Below, piece by piece: positions 56,164 to 63,883 of a stretch of 64,000 nucleotides of DNA. The translations under genes were made by a program, and so were the position numbers. This DNA is from Palsa-504 sp963795795. Its GTDB lineage: Bacteria > Actinomycetota > Actinomycetes > Streptosporangiales > Streptosporangiaceae. The DNA lies in assembly GCA_963795795.1 (NCBI GenBank), contig CAWCJS010000024.1, forward strand, positions 372,001 to 436,000, given 5' to 3'. How positions within the stretch are numbered: position 1 is the stretch's first letter; each line of letters starts with the position of its first letter. The notes under the pieces are model-generated. The model searched no databases and was not told the DNA's origin. It saw nothing but the letters and a program-made list of their open reading frames with translations.

Positions 56164-56199
56164 TTAGAGTTACGTGTGAGTGCGCGAAAGGACGGGCGG

Positions 56200-57069
56200 A
56201 TGCCGCAGTGGACGATCGAGGCTCCGACGAGCCTGGACTTTGACGACGTGACGGGGCTCCGGGTCAGGCTCATCGCCGGGTCGGTAGCGGTGCTCGCCAC
56301 CAGCGGGAAGCCCTCGCTAGACGTGTCGAGCATCACGGGCGACCCGCTTACCGTGACGCACGAGGACGGGTTGCTGACGATCGCGCACGAGAACCTGACC
56401 TGGGACGGGCTGCTGAAGTGGCTGCGCCCGCAGCGGCACGCCGCGACGGTGACGATCTCCGTCCCGCGGAAGTGCCCGACGCAGGTCGGCGTGGTCAGCG
56501 CGACGGCCGTGATGTGCGGGATCAGCGCGAAGGCGTCGGTCAAGAGCGTCTCCGGCGGGATCACGCTCGACGGCGTGACCGGTGACGTGGACGCCAACAC
56601 GGTGTCCGGGGCGCTGGAAGCGCAGGGGATCAACGGCAAGCTCAACTTCAACAGCGTGTCCGGTGACCTGACGCTGGCCGACGGCTGGCTGGAACGCCTG
56701 GACGCGAACGCGGTGAGCGGCGACGTGACCGCGGACATCGACCTCGACCCGATGGGCGGCATGCAGGTCACCACGGTGTCCGGTGAGGTCACGCTCAGGC
56801 TCCCGGCGGAGGCGGACGCGCGGGTGCACCTGCACTCGGTGTCGGGCGAGGTCCGCAGCGAGTTTGCCGAGCTGAAGTACGCCTCGGCGCCGGCGTCTCA
56901 CCGGGTGAGCGGTAGCCTGGGCGCCGGCTCCGGAAACGTGTCCGTGACCACCATGTCCGGGCGGGTCATCCTGCTGCGGCGCGCCGAACGGCGCACTACG
57001 CCCGAGGACGCCCGGATTGGTCACGAGGGGCACGATAATGAGAGTGAGATGGAAGGCGAGGCCAGTTGA
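56200..57069 (+). CDS. DUF4097-family protein (toastrack-like beta repeat)
   Basis: A 289-residue protein of repeated short strands with recurring SVSGxVxL/TVSGDVxAD units (KSVSGGITLDGVTGDVDAN, NSVSGDLTLADG, NAVSGDVTADI, TTVSGEVTLRL, HSVSGEVRSEF). This is the DUF4097/DUF4098 beta-helical adhesin-like pattern. There is no signal peptide. ATG 56200 is chosen (AAAGGAC 7 bases upstream; family starts are PxWxIE...); a GTG at 56176 is an alternative. Its stop overlaps the TTG start of the PadR gene by four bases. Function is unknown; linkage to PadR is typical of the family. Confidence 0.82.
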   Translation: MPQWTIEAPTSLDFDDVTGLRVRLIAGSVAVLATSGKPSLDVSSITGDPLTVTHEDGLLTIAHENLTWDGLLKWLRPQRHAATVTISVPRKCPTQVGVVSATAVMCGISAKASVKSVSGGITLDGVTGDVDANTVSGALEAQGINGKLNFNSVSGDLTLADGWLERLDANAVSGDVTADIDLDPMGGMQVTTVSGEVTLRLPAEADARVHLHSVSGEVRSEFAELKYASAPASHRVSGSLGAGSGNVSVTTMSGRVILLRRAERRTTPEDARIGHEGHDNESEMEGEAS

Positions 57070-58442
57070 GTCCGGTATTCCGCCACGGCAGCCTCCGGCT
57101 GTACCTGCTGCGGCTCCTCGATGAGGAGCCCAGGCACGGCTACGAGGTTATCCGGCTGCTGCGCGACCGGTTCATGGGCGTGTACTCGCCCTCCCCGGGG
57201 ACGATCTACCCGCGGCTGGCCCGGCTCGAGGAAGAGGGCCTGGTCACCCACGACGAGGTCGACGGGCGCAAGGTGTACCGGATCACGGAGGCCGGGCGCG
57301 AGGAGTTGCGGAGCAGGAGCGACGAGCTCGACGAGCTCGAGGAGGAACTGTCCGCGTCCGTCAGCGACATCGTCCGCGAGGTCAGGGAGGACGTCAGGCA
57401 GACCGTGCGCAGCCTCCGCGAGGAGCTGACCTGGGCGGCCAGGGAATCCCGCCGGGTGAGCCGCGACCTGGGCTCCGACCTGCGCGAGCAGGCCCGGCAG
57501 GCCCGCGAGGAAGCGCGTGACCAGGCCAGGGAGGCGCGCGAGCAGGCCAGGGAGGCGCGCGAGCAGGCGCGAGAAGCGTGGCGGGCGGGCGAACCAGGCC
57601 AGCAGGGCCAGGCGGACGACCTGGGCCGGGCGGGCCAGGCGGAGGACCCGGGGGCCAGCGGACCGGCGGGGGCTAGCGGACCGGCCGAGCAGGGTGGCTA
57701 TGCGGGGGTCGGCGGATCGGCGGGGCACGGCGGACAGGCCGGAGCCAGCGGACCGGCCGAGCAGGGCGGCTATGCGGGGGTCGGCGGATCGGCGGGGCAC
57801 GGCGGACAGGCCGGAGCCAGCGGACCGGCGGGGGCCAGCGGATCGGCTGAGCAGGGCGGGTCGGCTGGGGAAGGCGGGTCGGCCGGGGATTCTGCGCGGG
57901 GGCGCGCGGAATCGCTGGGGCAGGACGCGGCTCGGCGGGTGCGGGAGCGCGCGCGTCGGTTGCGGGAGGAAGCTCAGCGGGTGCGCGAGGAGTCTCAGGG
58001 GAGCCGGGGCGCCTGGGACCGGATCCGCGAGGGAGCCGGGGCTCGGTTCAGCCCGGGCGATCAGGGCTGGGAGGCGCCGGGCTGGTCAGGATTCACAGAC
58101 TGGCAGGGCCGGCACGGCTGGGAAGACTGGGCGCGGCTGCGCGGCGGCCGTCGCGGCTGGCCCGGCCCGCTCGACCTGGCCACGCTCCGCGACCTGGAAC
58201 GGCTGGCCGTGGGGTTCACCTCCGACCTCAGGAGGCTGGCCACCCAGTCGACCTCGGCCGGCGAGAACGTCATCAGCGACCTGCGCTCCATCCTGGAAGA
58301 GGCCCTCGATCGGATCAAGACCGAGATCTTCGGCTTCTCCCACGAGCACCCAACCCGCGGCGACGACGACCCGGGCGCGGGCGCGCCGGAGGCGGCGAAT
58401 CCGCCGGACTCCCCCGGCCCTGAGGCCCCGGCCGGGGAGTGA
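57066..58442 (+). CDS. PadR-family regulator with long repeat-rich carboxy-terminal extension
   Basis: A 458-residue protein, about four times a normal PadR (100-180). Residues 1-85 are the winged helix (LYLLRLLDEEPRHGYEVIRL, SPGTIYPRLARLEEEGLV). Residues 85-175 are Arg/Glu/Ala heptads including near-identical REARDQA/REAREQA repeats, a coiled coil. Residues about 180-285 are Gly/Ala/Ser-rich tandem repeats. Another Arg/Glu coiled coil and a Trp/Gly-rich stretch precede an acidic tail. The TTG start overlaps the upstream stop. The normal acidic dimerisation helices appear to be replaced by the coiled coil. Confidence 0.8.
   Translation: MSPVFRHGSLRLYLLRLLDEEPRHGYEVIRLLRDRFMGVYSPSPGTIYPRLARLEEEGLVTHDEVDGRKVYRITEAGREELRSRSDELDELEEELSASVSDIVREVREDVRQTVRSLREELTWAARESRRVSRDLGSDLREQARQAREEARDQAREAREQAREAREQAREAWRAGEPGQQGQADDLGRAGQAEDPGASGPAGASGPAEQGGYAGVGGSAGHGGQAGASGPAEQGGYAGVGGSAGHGGQAGASGPAGASGSAEQGGSAGEGGSAGDSARGRAESLGQDAARRVRERARRLREEAQRVREESQGSRGAWDRIREGAGARFSPGDQGWEAPGWSGFTDWQGRHGWEDWARLRGGRRGWPGPLDLATLRDLERLAVGFTSDLRRLATQSTSAGENVISDLRSILEEALDRIKTEIFGFSHEHPTRGDDDPGAGAPEAANPPDSPGPEAPAGE
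57672..57815 (+). repeat. Two 72-bp tandem repeats in the padR gene
   Basis: Two nearly identical 72-base copies (57672-57743 and 57744-57815) encode a 24-residue Gly/Ala-rich unit (ASGPAEQGGYAGVGGSAG and its continuation). Further partial copies lie on both sides. The repeat keeps the reading frame. Confidence 0.9.
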
Positions 58443-58455
58443 ACTCCTCGCCGGG

Positions 58456-59442
58456 TTAGGGCGTAAAGACCACCTTGCCGAAGATGCTGCCGGTGATCAT
58501 GCGCTCGAAGCCGTCTCTCGCCTGATCCAGGGGGAGGACGCGGTCGATCAGGGGGCGGACGCCGGTTTGCTCGCAGAAGGTGGCCAGGCGGGCTAGCTGG
58601 TCGCGGCTGCCCATGGTGGAGCCGGTCACGGACAGCTGGGTGAAGAAGATCCGGGTCAGCTCGGCCGGGGAGGCGTCGCCGGTGGTGGCGCCGGAGATCA
58701 CGATGCGGCCGCCGGGCTTGAGCGAGCGGACCGAGTGGGCCCACGTGGCCTGGCCGACGGTCTCCATGACGACGTCGACGCGCTCCGGGAGCCTGGCCCC
58801 GGGCGGGAAGGCCTGGTCGGCGCCGATCCTGACGGCGTGCTCGCGCTTGTCCTCGGTGCGGCTGGTGGCCCACATCCGGTAGCCGGCCGCCCGGCCGAGC
58901 AGGATCAGGGCCGTGGCGACCCCGCCGCCCGCGCCCTGGACCAGGATGGTCGAGCCGGGCTGGACGCCGGACTTCTCGAACAGCATCTTGTAGGCGGTCA
59001 GGTAGGCCGTCGGGAGGCAGGCGGCCTCCTCGAAGGACAGCCCGGCGGGCTTGGGCACGAGGTTCCGCCGCGGCACGGTGACCAGACCGGCGAACGTGCC
59101 GTCGTAGCGTTCGGACAGCAGGGACCGGCGCGGGTCGAGGGTCTCGTCGCCGCTGCCCGCGTCCGCGTCGCCGACCACCGCGTGGACGATGACCTCGTGG
59201 CCCTCGGGGTCCAGGCCCGCGGCGTCGCAGCCGAGCACGATCGGCAGCCGGTCGGCCGAGATCCCGACCCCGCGCAGCGTCCACACGTCGTGGTGGTTGA
59301 GCGACGCCGCCCGGACCGTCACCGTCACCCACCCGCCGGGCGCCACGGGATCGGGGCGCTCGCCGAGTTCCATCGCGGCCAGCGGGTCATCGGCGTCAAA
59401 GCGCGCGGCAGTCACAGCAAACACGATCGACACATTACCCAC
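58456..59442 (-). CDS. Zinc-independent MDR-family oxidoreductase (quinone oxidoreductase-like)
   Basis: A 328-residue medium-chain reductase. The catalytic-domain region is SLNHHDVWTLRGVG with PIVLGCDAAG, and the NAD(P)-binding motif is GAGGGVATALILL. The structural-zinc cysteines are missing, so it belongs to the quinone-reductase/enoyl-reductase branch rather than alcohol dehydrogenases. ATG 59442 has a GGTGG site; later GTG codons are possible starts. It converges on padR with a 13-base gap. Confidence 0.85.
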   Translation of the reverse strand: MGNVSIVFAVTAARFDADDPLAAMELGERPDPVAPGGWVTVTVRAASLNHHDVWTLRGVGISADRLPIVLGCDAAGLDPEGHEVIVHAVVGDADAGSGDETLDPRRSLLSERYDGTFAGLVTVPRRNLVPKPAGLSFEEAACLPTAYLTAYKMLFEKSGVQPGSTILVQGAGGGVATALILLGRAAGYRMWATSRTEDKREHAVRIGADQAFPPGARLPERVDVVMETVGQATWAHSVRSLKPGGRIVISGATTGDASPAELTRIFFTQLSVTGSTMGSRDQLARLATFCEQTGVRPLIDRVLPLDQARDGFERMITGSIFGKVVFTP

Positions 59443-59468
59443 CGGGCCAGGCGCGCGGGCGGGGTCGG

Positions 59469-59900
59469 CTAGTTCAGGGGATGACGCCAGCGCAGCCCGG
59501 GGAAACGGCGGAAATCCTTGTCAGCCGTGATGACCTCGCAGCCATGCTCGATCGCCAGCGCGGCCAGGTAGGCGTCGGGGATGAGCTTGCCTCCTGCGCC
59601 GACCTGCCGGCACAGGCTCGAGAAGATGCCCCAGAACTTCGCGCCCGGGCCGATCACCTGTGCATGGGGCTGGTTGCGGATCTCATCAGCGAACGCCAGC
59701 GCCTCGTCGATCGTGGAGGCCCCCTCGTGGTAAAACCTCTTGTCGGTGACCACGCGGACCATGCCGGTCACGGCGAAGTCCGAGACCGCGTAAGGCTCGG
59801 GACCGTTAATCATCGCCCGCACCCAGTCTCGGTACTCTGGGTGCCTTACCGCATCACGCCGATGGGCGTAGATCAGGATGTTCGTGTCCACGAGCATCAT
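59469..59900 (-). CDS. VapC-type PIN-domain toxin
   Basis: A 143-residue PIN-domain ribonuclease with acidic residues in the expected places: VDTNILIYAH at the start, DEALAFADEI in the middle, IPDAYLAALAIEHG, and ITADKDFRRF at the end. VapC toxins cleave specific tRNA or rRNA when free of antitoxin. The ATG at 59900 follows GGAGG by 9 bases; a GTG at 59906 is also possible. It overlaps the antitoxin gene by about 50 bases, the usual toxin-antitoxin layout. Confidence 0.87.
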   Translation of the reverse strand: MMLVDTNILIYAHRRDAVRHPEYRDWVRAMINGPEPYAVSDFAVTGMVRVVTDKRFYHEGASTIDEALAFADEIRNQPHAQVIGPGAKFWGIFSSLCRQVGAGGKLIPDAYLAALAIEHGCEVITADKDFRRFPGLRWRHPLN

Positions 59901-60165
59901 CGGCACTCACCTCCAGGAAGTGCTCGATGTCCTGCTGCGCCAGGATTTCCTTGATGTCCGCAGGGGTGAGATGTGGGCCGGCGCCGGGAGTGCCGGAGGT
60001 GGTCAGCTCGATAGGAGGGCGGGTGGCTAGCTCCTGGGCGACGGCTAGCCAGCGGCGGAGGGCCTCTTCCATGACGGAATTGAGGCTGCGGTGCTGGCGA
60101 GCCGCCACGGCCTTGGCCTCGGACAGGATCTCCTCGTCGAGACGGAACGTGGTGCGAGACGTCAT
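59854..60165 (-). CDS. VapB-type antitoxin, ribbon-helix-helix
   Basis: A 103-residue protein. Its first part TSRTTFRLDEEILSEAKAVA and the following helix fit a ribbon-helix-helix DNA-binding fold. The carboxy-terminal half, with ADIKEILAQQDIEHFLEV, probably wraps the toxin. The ATG at 60165 gives the family-like start MTSRTTF; an ATG at 60174 and longer upstream starts are less likely. The gene pair would be autorepressed by the complex. Confidence 0.8.
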   Translation of the reverse strand: MTSRTTFRLDEEILSEAKAVAARQHRSLNSVMEEALRRWLAVAQELATRPPIELTTSGTPGAGPHLTPADIKEILAQQDIEHFLEVSADDARGHEHPDLRPSA

Positions 60166-60306
60166 GACGCCCATGATAGTGCGATGACATAAATATGTCA
60201 CACTGGTGGCAACTCGTTGCCAACGTCCGGTGACGGACGGCGCCGGCATCGGGGTGGTGAGCGCGCGCGGGGGTGATACCACCGCTCGTTCGGCCAAAAT
60301 GGGAAT

Positions 60307-61545
60307 TTAGCGGCGGGCCACGCCTTCGGTCCGGGCCTGGGCGGCTACGGCGGCGGCCACCGCGGGGGCCACCCGGTCGTCGAACTGGCTGGGGATGACG
60401 TAGCCGGGGGCCGCGTCCGCGCCGACCAGGCGGGTGATGGCCGTGGCGGCGGCGAGCTTCATGCCCTCGGTGATGCGGGTGGCGCGCACGTCGAGGGCGC
60501 CGCGGAAGACGCCGGGGAACGCGAGTGAGTTGTTGATCTGGTTCGGGAAGTCGCTGCGCCCGGTGGCCACGACCAGGGCGTGGCGGGCCGCGACGTCCGG
60601 GTGGACCTCGGGGTCGGGGTTGGACAGCGCGAAGACGATCGCGTCGGGCGCCATCGCGGCGATGGCCGGCTCGGGCACCGTGCCGCTGGACAGGCCGATG
60701 AACACGTCGGCGCCGGCGAGGGCCGACTCGGTCGAGCCCTTCAGGCCTGCCTTATTGGTACGGGCGGCGAGCGCGGCCTTGACCGGGTTGAGGCCGTCGC
60801 GGCCCCGGTAGATCAGGCCCTGGCGGTCCGACACCGCGATGTCGCCGATCCCGGCCCGGAGCAAGATCTTGGTCACCGCCACGCCGGACGCGCCGGCCCC
60901 GGCGACCACGGCGCGGAGTTCGGCGAGTTCCTTGCCCGCGACCCGCGCGGCGCTGCGCAGCGCGGCCAGCGTCACGATGGCGGTGCCGTGCTGGTCGTCG
61001 TGGAAGACCGGGATGTCGAGCAGGTCGCGCAGCCGGTCCTCGATCTCGAAGCAGCGCGGCGCCGAGATGTCCTCCAGGTTGATGCCGCCGAAGCTCGGCG
61101 CGAGCGCGGCCACCGTGGCCACGATCTCGTCCGGGTCGGTGCAGGCCAGGCAGATCGGCACCGCGTCGACGCCGGCGAAGAGCTTGAACAGCAGCGCCTT
61201 GCCCTCCATGACGGGCATGGCGGCGTTCGGGCCGATGTCGCCTAGGCCGAGGACGGCCGTGCCGTCGGTGACCACCGCGACGGTGTTGGCGACCCAGGTG
61301 AACTCGGCCGCGAGTTCGGGGTGCTCGGCGATCGCGGTGCAGACGCGGGCCACCCCGGGGGTGTAGGCCATGGCCAGGGCCGCTGGATCGGAGACGTTCA
61401 CGGTCGGGGAGACGCCGATCTTGCCGCCGCGGTGCATGGCGAACACCGGATCGTCTGGGTTGGCGGCCGCGGTTAGGCGGGGCGTCGGCTTGGGAGCGGC
61501 GGGCGGTGGATAGGCGGACGCGGGAAAAGCCGGTTCTGCAGACAT
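60307..61545 (-). CDS. NAD(P)-dependent malic enzyme
   Basis: A 412-residue short-type malic enzyme that decarboxylates malate to pyruvate. Visible motifs are AMAYTPGVARVC, GLGDIGPNAAMPVMEGKALL, the substrate/metal region GGINLEDISAPRCFEIED with FHDDQHGTAIV, and the nucleotide fold VVAGAGASGVAVTKIL. Length fits bacterial single-domain malic enzymes lacking the phosphotransacetylase tail. It is divergent from a CGNR regulator with about 230 bases between. Confidence 0.94.
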   Translation of the reverse strand: MSAEPAFPASAYPPPAAPKPTPRLTAAANPDDPVFAMHRGGKIGVSPTVNVSDPAALAMAYTPGVARVCTAIAEHPELAAEFTWVANTVAVVTDGTAVLGLGDIGPNAAMPVMEGKALLFKLFAGVDAVPICLACTDPDEIVATVAALAPSFGGINLEDISAPRCFEIEDRLRDLLDIPVFHDDQHGTAIVTLAALRSAARVAGKELAELRAVVAGAGASGVAVTKILLRAGIGDIAVSDRQGLIYRGRDGLNPVKAALAARTNKAGLKGSTESALAGADVFIGLSSGTVPEPAIAAMAPDAIVFALSNPDPEVHPDVAARHALVVATGRSDFPNQINNSLAFPGVFRGALDVRATRITEGMKLAAATAITRLVGADAAPGYVIPSQFDDRVAPAVAAAVAAQARTEGVARR

Positions 61546-61681
61546 GGGTGTACCCCTTGCTCATCGTCATTGAGGGGCGGCGATGGCGCGTCAGCCTCGG
61601 TTTACCGGCTGTCGGCGGCGGTGCCGCGAGAAGACTTCGGGCACGGGGGTATCCCGTGGCGCCATTGTGCCACAGAACGTG

Positions 61682-61713
61682 ACCATCGGTGTGGCATCGG
61701 CCGGGCCGATGGT
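61682..61713. promoter_or_regulatory. Inverted repeat in malic enzyme/CGNR divergent gap
   Basis: ACCATCGG (61682-61689) and CCGATGGT (61706-61713) form an 8-bp perfect inverted repeat with a 16-base spacer, and a second CATCGG sits inside the spacer. It is a candidate regulator site shared by the divergent genes. No clear promoter boxes were identified. Confidence 0.4.
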
Positions 61714-61774
61714 GTAATACTCGATACCGGCACTTGGCCATTACCAGCAAACTTCCCGCAGCTAGGAACGAGGA

Positions 61775-62368
61775 GTGGATCTCAACTCCTACGCGGAACT
61801 CGCGGTTCGACTCGTGAATACGGCCGGTGGCGCGGGCGATGACGGAGACCGCCTGGCCAACCTCGAGGGGCTCCGCGCCCTGGTCGCCGACCGCCAGCAC
61901 CTCAATACCGGCGTGACCCGCAGCGACCTGGACGCCCTGCGGAGCCTGCGCGGGGAATTCCGCGCGTTCTTCGCCGCGTGCGCCGCCGGCGACGGGGAGG
62001 ACGCTGGGGCCCGCCTGAACGCGCTGCTCATCCAGCATCCCGTCCACCCGCAGCTATCCGGGCACGACGGGCAGCGGTGGCACGTGCACTACACCGAGAG
62101 CGGCTCGGTGGCGGACAAGTACGCGGCAGGGGCGGTCATGGGCCTGGCCGTCCGGCTGACGGACCTGGGCATCGACCGGTTCGGCGTGTGCCAGGCGGCG
62201 GGGTGCCGGGGCGTGTTCATCGACGTCAGCACCAGTAACACCAGGCGGTACTGCTCGGATCGGTGCATGAACCGTTCGAATGTGTCGGCGTTCCGGGCGC
62301 GCAAGCGGGGCGGGGACGACGGGGAGCCCAGGGATCCTAAGACGACCGGTGGGGGTAGCGCGCGCTAG
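61775..62368 (+). CDS. CGNR zinc-finger regulator with ABATE domain
   Basis: A 197-residue protein: an ABATE-type helical domain (LAVRLVNTA... NLEGLRALVADR) and a carboxy-terminal zinc finger. The Cys ligands lie in FGVCQAAGCRGVFIDVS and RRYCSDRCMNRSNVSAFR. The family-defining CGNR has become CMNR. These proteins are presumed DNA-binding regulators of stress or catabolic genes. The GTG at 61775 has AGGA about 7 bases upstream. The 3' end lies 5 bases from the convergent sodX gene. Confidence 0.85.
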   Translation: MDLNSYAELAVRLVNTAGGAGDDGDRLANLEGLRALVADRQHLNTGVTRSDLDALRSLRGEFRAFFAACAAGDGEDAGARLNALLIQHPVHPQLSGHDGQRWHVHYTESGSVADKYAAGAVMGLAVRLTDLGIDRFGVCQAAGCRGVFIDVSTSNTRRYCSDRCMNRSNVSAFRARKRGGDDGEPRDPKTTGGGSAR

Positions 62369-62372
62369 GGAT

Positions 62373-62699
62373 TTAGGGCTGCGGGCGCGGGCGCCAGTAG
62401 CGGAGCAGGACCCGGCCCTCGATGAGGGCCTCGGGTACCGCGCCGAAGCGCCGGCTGTCGACCGCCGCGGCGTCCGGGTTGTCGGACTCCAGCCACCAGC
62501 CGTCCGGGGTGCGCTGCGCGGCGCGCTTGACGAGGAGGAGGTCCTGATGCCCCGGCTGCCTGGCCAGGACGATCTGGCCGGGGCGGATACGGCGCGTGCG
62601 GCGGACCAGCAGCCAGTCGCCGGGGCGCAGGGCGGGTTCCATGGAGCGTTCGGCAACCTTGACTCGGGTCAGCGGCGGCCGGCGCGGTCGATGGTTCAC
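62373..62699 (-). CDS. sodX: Nickel-type superoxide dismutase maturation protease (S26 family)
   Basis: A 108-residue S26-type serine protease. The catalytic Ser lies in VAERSMEPALRPGDWLLV and the Lys in LLLVKRAAQRTPDGWW, a Ser/Lys dyad as in signal peptidase I. There is no obvious membrane helix. It removes the propeptide of SodN so that the nickel site can form. The GTG at 62699 follows GGAGGG by 5 bases; a longer frame up to 62825 would run through the promoter. It is divergent from sodN, the usual pairing. Confidence 0.9.
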   Translation of the reverse strand: MNHRPRRPPLTRVKVAERSMEPALRPGDWLLVRRTRRIRPGQIVLARQPGHQDLLLVKRAAQRTPDGWWLESDNPDAAAVDSRRFGAVPEALIEGRVLLRYWRPRPQP

Positions 62700-62811
62700 G
62701 CGTCCCTCCGTGGTCGGGCCTTCCTTTCGGTGCCGGGCTCCCTCCGGTGTCGGGCCAGGCGAGCGGGGTAGTGTCGGGTCTGCAAGCAAACGAGTCGGAG
62801 AAAGGGAATCG

Positions 62812-63219
62812 ATGAGGCTGCTCACCCGCCTGCTCGAGCCGAAGACCGTCGCCTACGCCCATTGCGACCTGCCCTGCGGAGTCTATGACCCGGCGCAGGC
62901 CAGGATCGAGGCGGAATCAGTCAAGGCGATTACGCAGAAGTACCACCAGAACGCGGACCCGGAGTTCCGGACCCGTGCGCTGATCATCAAGGAACAGCGT
63001 TCCGATTTGGTCAAGCACCACCTCTGGGTGCTGTGGACCGACTACTTCAAGCCGCCGCACTTCGAGAAGTACCCGCACCTGCACCAGCTGTTCAACGAGG
63101 CCACCAAGCTGGCCGGCGCGGCTGGCACCAAGGGCAGCACCGACGTGGACAAGGCCGACGAGCTGCTGGCCAAGATCGAGGAGATCAACAAGATCTTCTG
63201 GGAGACCAAGCAAGGCTGA
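62812..63219 (+). CDS. sodN: Nickel superoxide dismutase precursor
   Basis: A 135-residue protein with a 16-residue propeptide followed by the nickel hook HCDLPCGVYDP. His17 becomes the new amino terminus and Cys18 and Cys22 (mature Cys2 and Cys6) bind nickel. The rest is the four-helix bundle (AESVKAITQKYHQNADPE...). The enzyme removes superoxide as a hexamer. The ATG at 62812 has AAAGGGA. A perfect terminator follows. In Streptomyces such genes are repressed by Nur with nickel; the upstream TGCAAGCAAAC (62791-62801) only resembles half of such a site. Confidence 0.96.
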   Translation: MRLLTRLLEPKTVAYAHCDLPCGVYDPAQARIEAESVKAITQKYHQNADPEFRTRALIIKEQRSDLVKHHLWVLWTDYFKPPHFEKYPHLHQLFNEATKLAGAAGTKGSTDVDKADELLAKIEEINKIFWETKQG

Positions 63220-63237
63220 CCTGCCTGCTCCTGCCTT

Positions 63238-63283
63238 ATCGTGGGCCGTTACACCCGTCAGGGGTTTGGTAACGGCCCACGAT
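63238..63283 (+). terminator. sodN terminator
   Basis: A perfect 15-bp stem (63238-63252 with 63269-63283) with a 16-base loop, followed by GGTTT. It lies 18 bases after the sodN stop. Confidence 0.85.
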
Positions 63284-63400
63284 GGTTTCCCCGTGGCATC
63301 AGTCACTGTGGGTGACGGAGTGGCGTGTTTCTCGGAGGGGCCTCGCGGGCGGTAGGTTGCAGGCATGGGGCGGCGACCAGTACCCGCCTGGAGGAGTGAC

Positions 63401-63883
63401 GTGACCGAAGACACCGCCGCGACGACCGCCGTGCCTGGGCAGCGGGATCCTGGCGCGACGCACGCGGATCGCGAGACCAAAGACCGGGTGCAGGTGTGCC
63501 TGCCCGCCGAGGGCGCGTACCTGTCCGTGCTCCGCACCGCGACCGCGGGCCTGGCGGCGAGGCTCGACTTCACCCTCGACGAGATCGAGGACCTGCGCAT
63601 CGCCGTGGACGAGGCGTGCGCGATGCTGCTCCCCCAGGCGATACCCGGCACCAACCTGGAGTGCGTCTTCGACCTCGGCGCGGACGAGATGATGATCACG
63701 GTTTCCGTGACCGCGGCCGAGCCGCGCATGCCCGCCCGGGACACCTTCGCCTGGACCGTGCTGTCCGCCCTGGCCGGCACCGTCGACTCCAGGCTGGAGC
63801 AGGATGACCGGGTGGCCATCGTGCTGCGCAAGCGCAAGGAATCAACTAGGTCCGGGGCAATATCCGGGTCGAGGTCCGGGTGA
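63401..63883 (+). CDS. RsbW-like anti-sigma factor (HATPase)
   Basis: A 160-residue serine-kinase-type anti-sigma factor. The GHKL ATPase region has LDEIEDLRIAVDEACAMLL, the conserved N-box-like helix with Asp/Glu, followed by a strand-rich half. The GTG at 63401 has a strong GGAGG upstream, giving VTEDTAATTAV. An ATG at 63365 would include non-family residues. Its stop overlaps the GTG of the sigma-factor gene by four bases, so the inhibitor and its sigma factor are made together. Confidence 0.87.
   Translation: MTEDTAATTAVPGQRDPGATHADRETKDRVQVCLPAEGAYLSVLRTATAGLAARLDFTLDEIEDLRIAVDEACAMLLPQAIPGTNLECVFDLGADEMMITVSVTAAEPRMPARDTFAWTVLSALAGTVDSRLEQDDRVAIVLRKRKESTRSGAISGSRSG

Noticed and set aside
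62791..62801. Nur box upstream of sodN
   Set aside because: TGCAAGCAAAC resembles only half of the TTGCAA-N5-TTGCAA pattern known from Streptomyces; the second half is not present, so it is not listed as a site.
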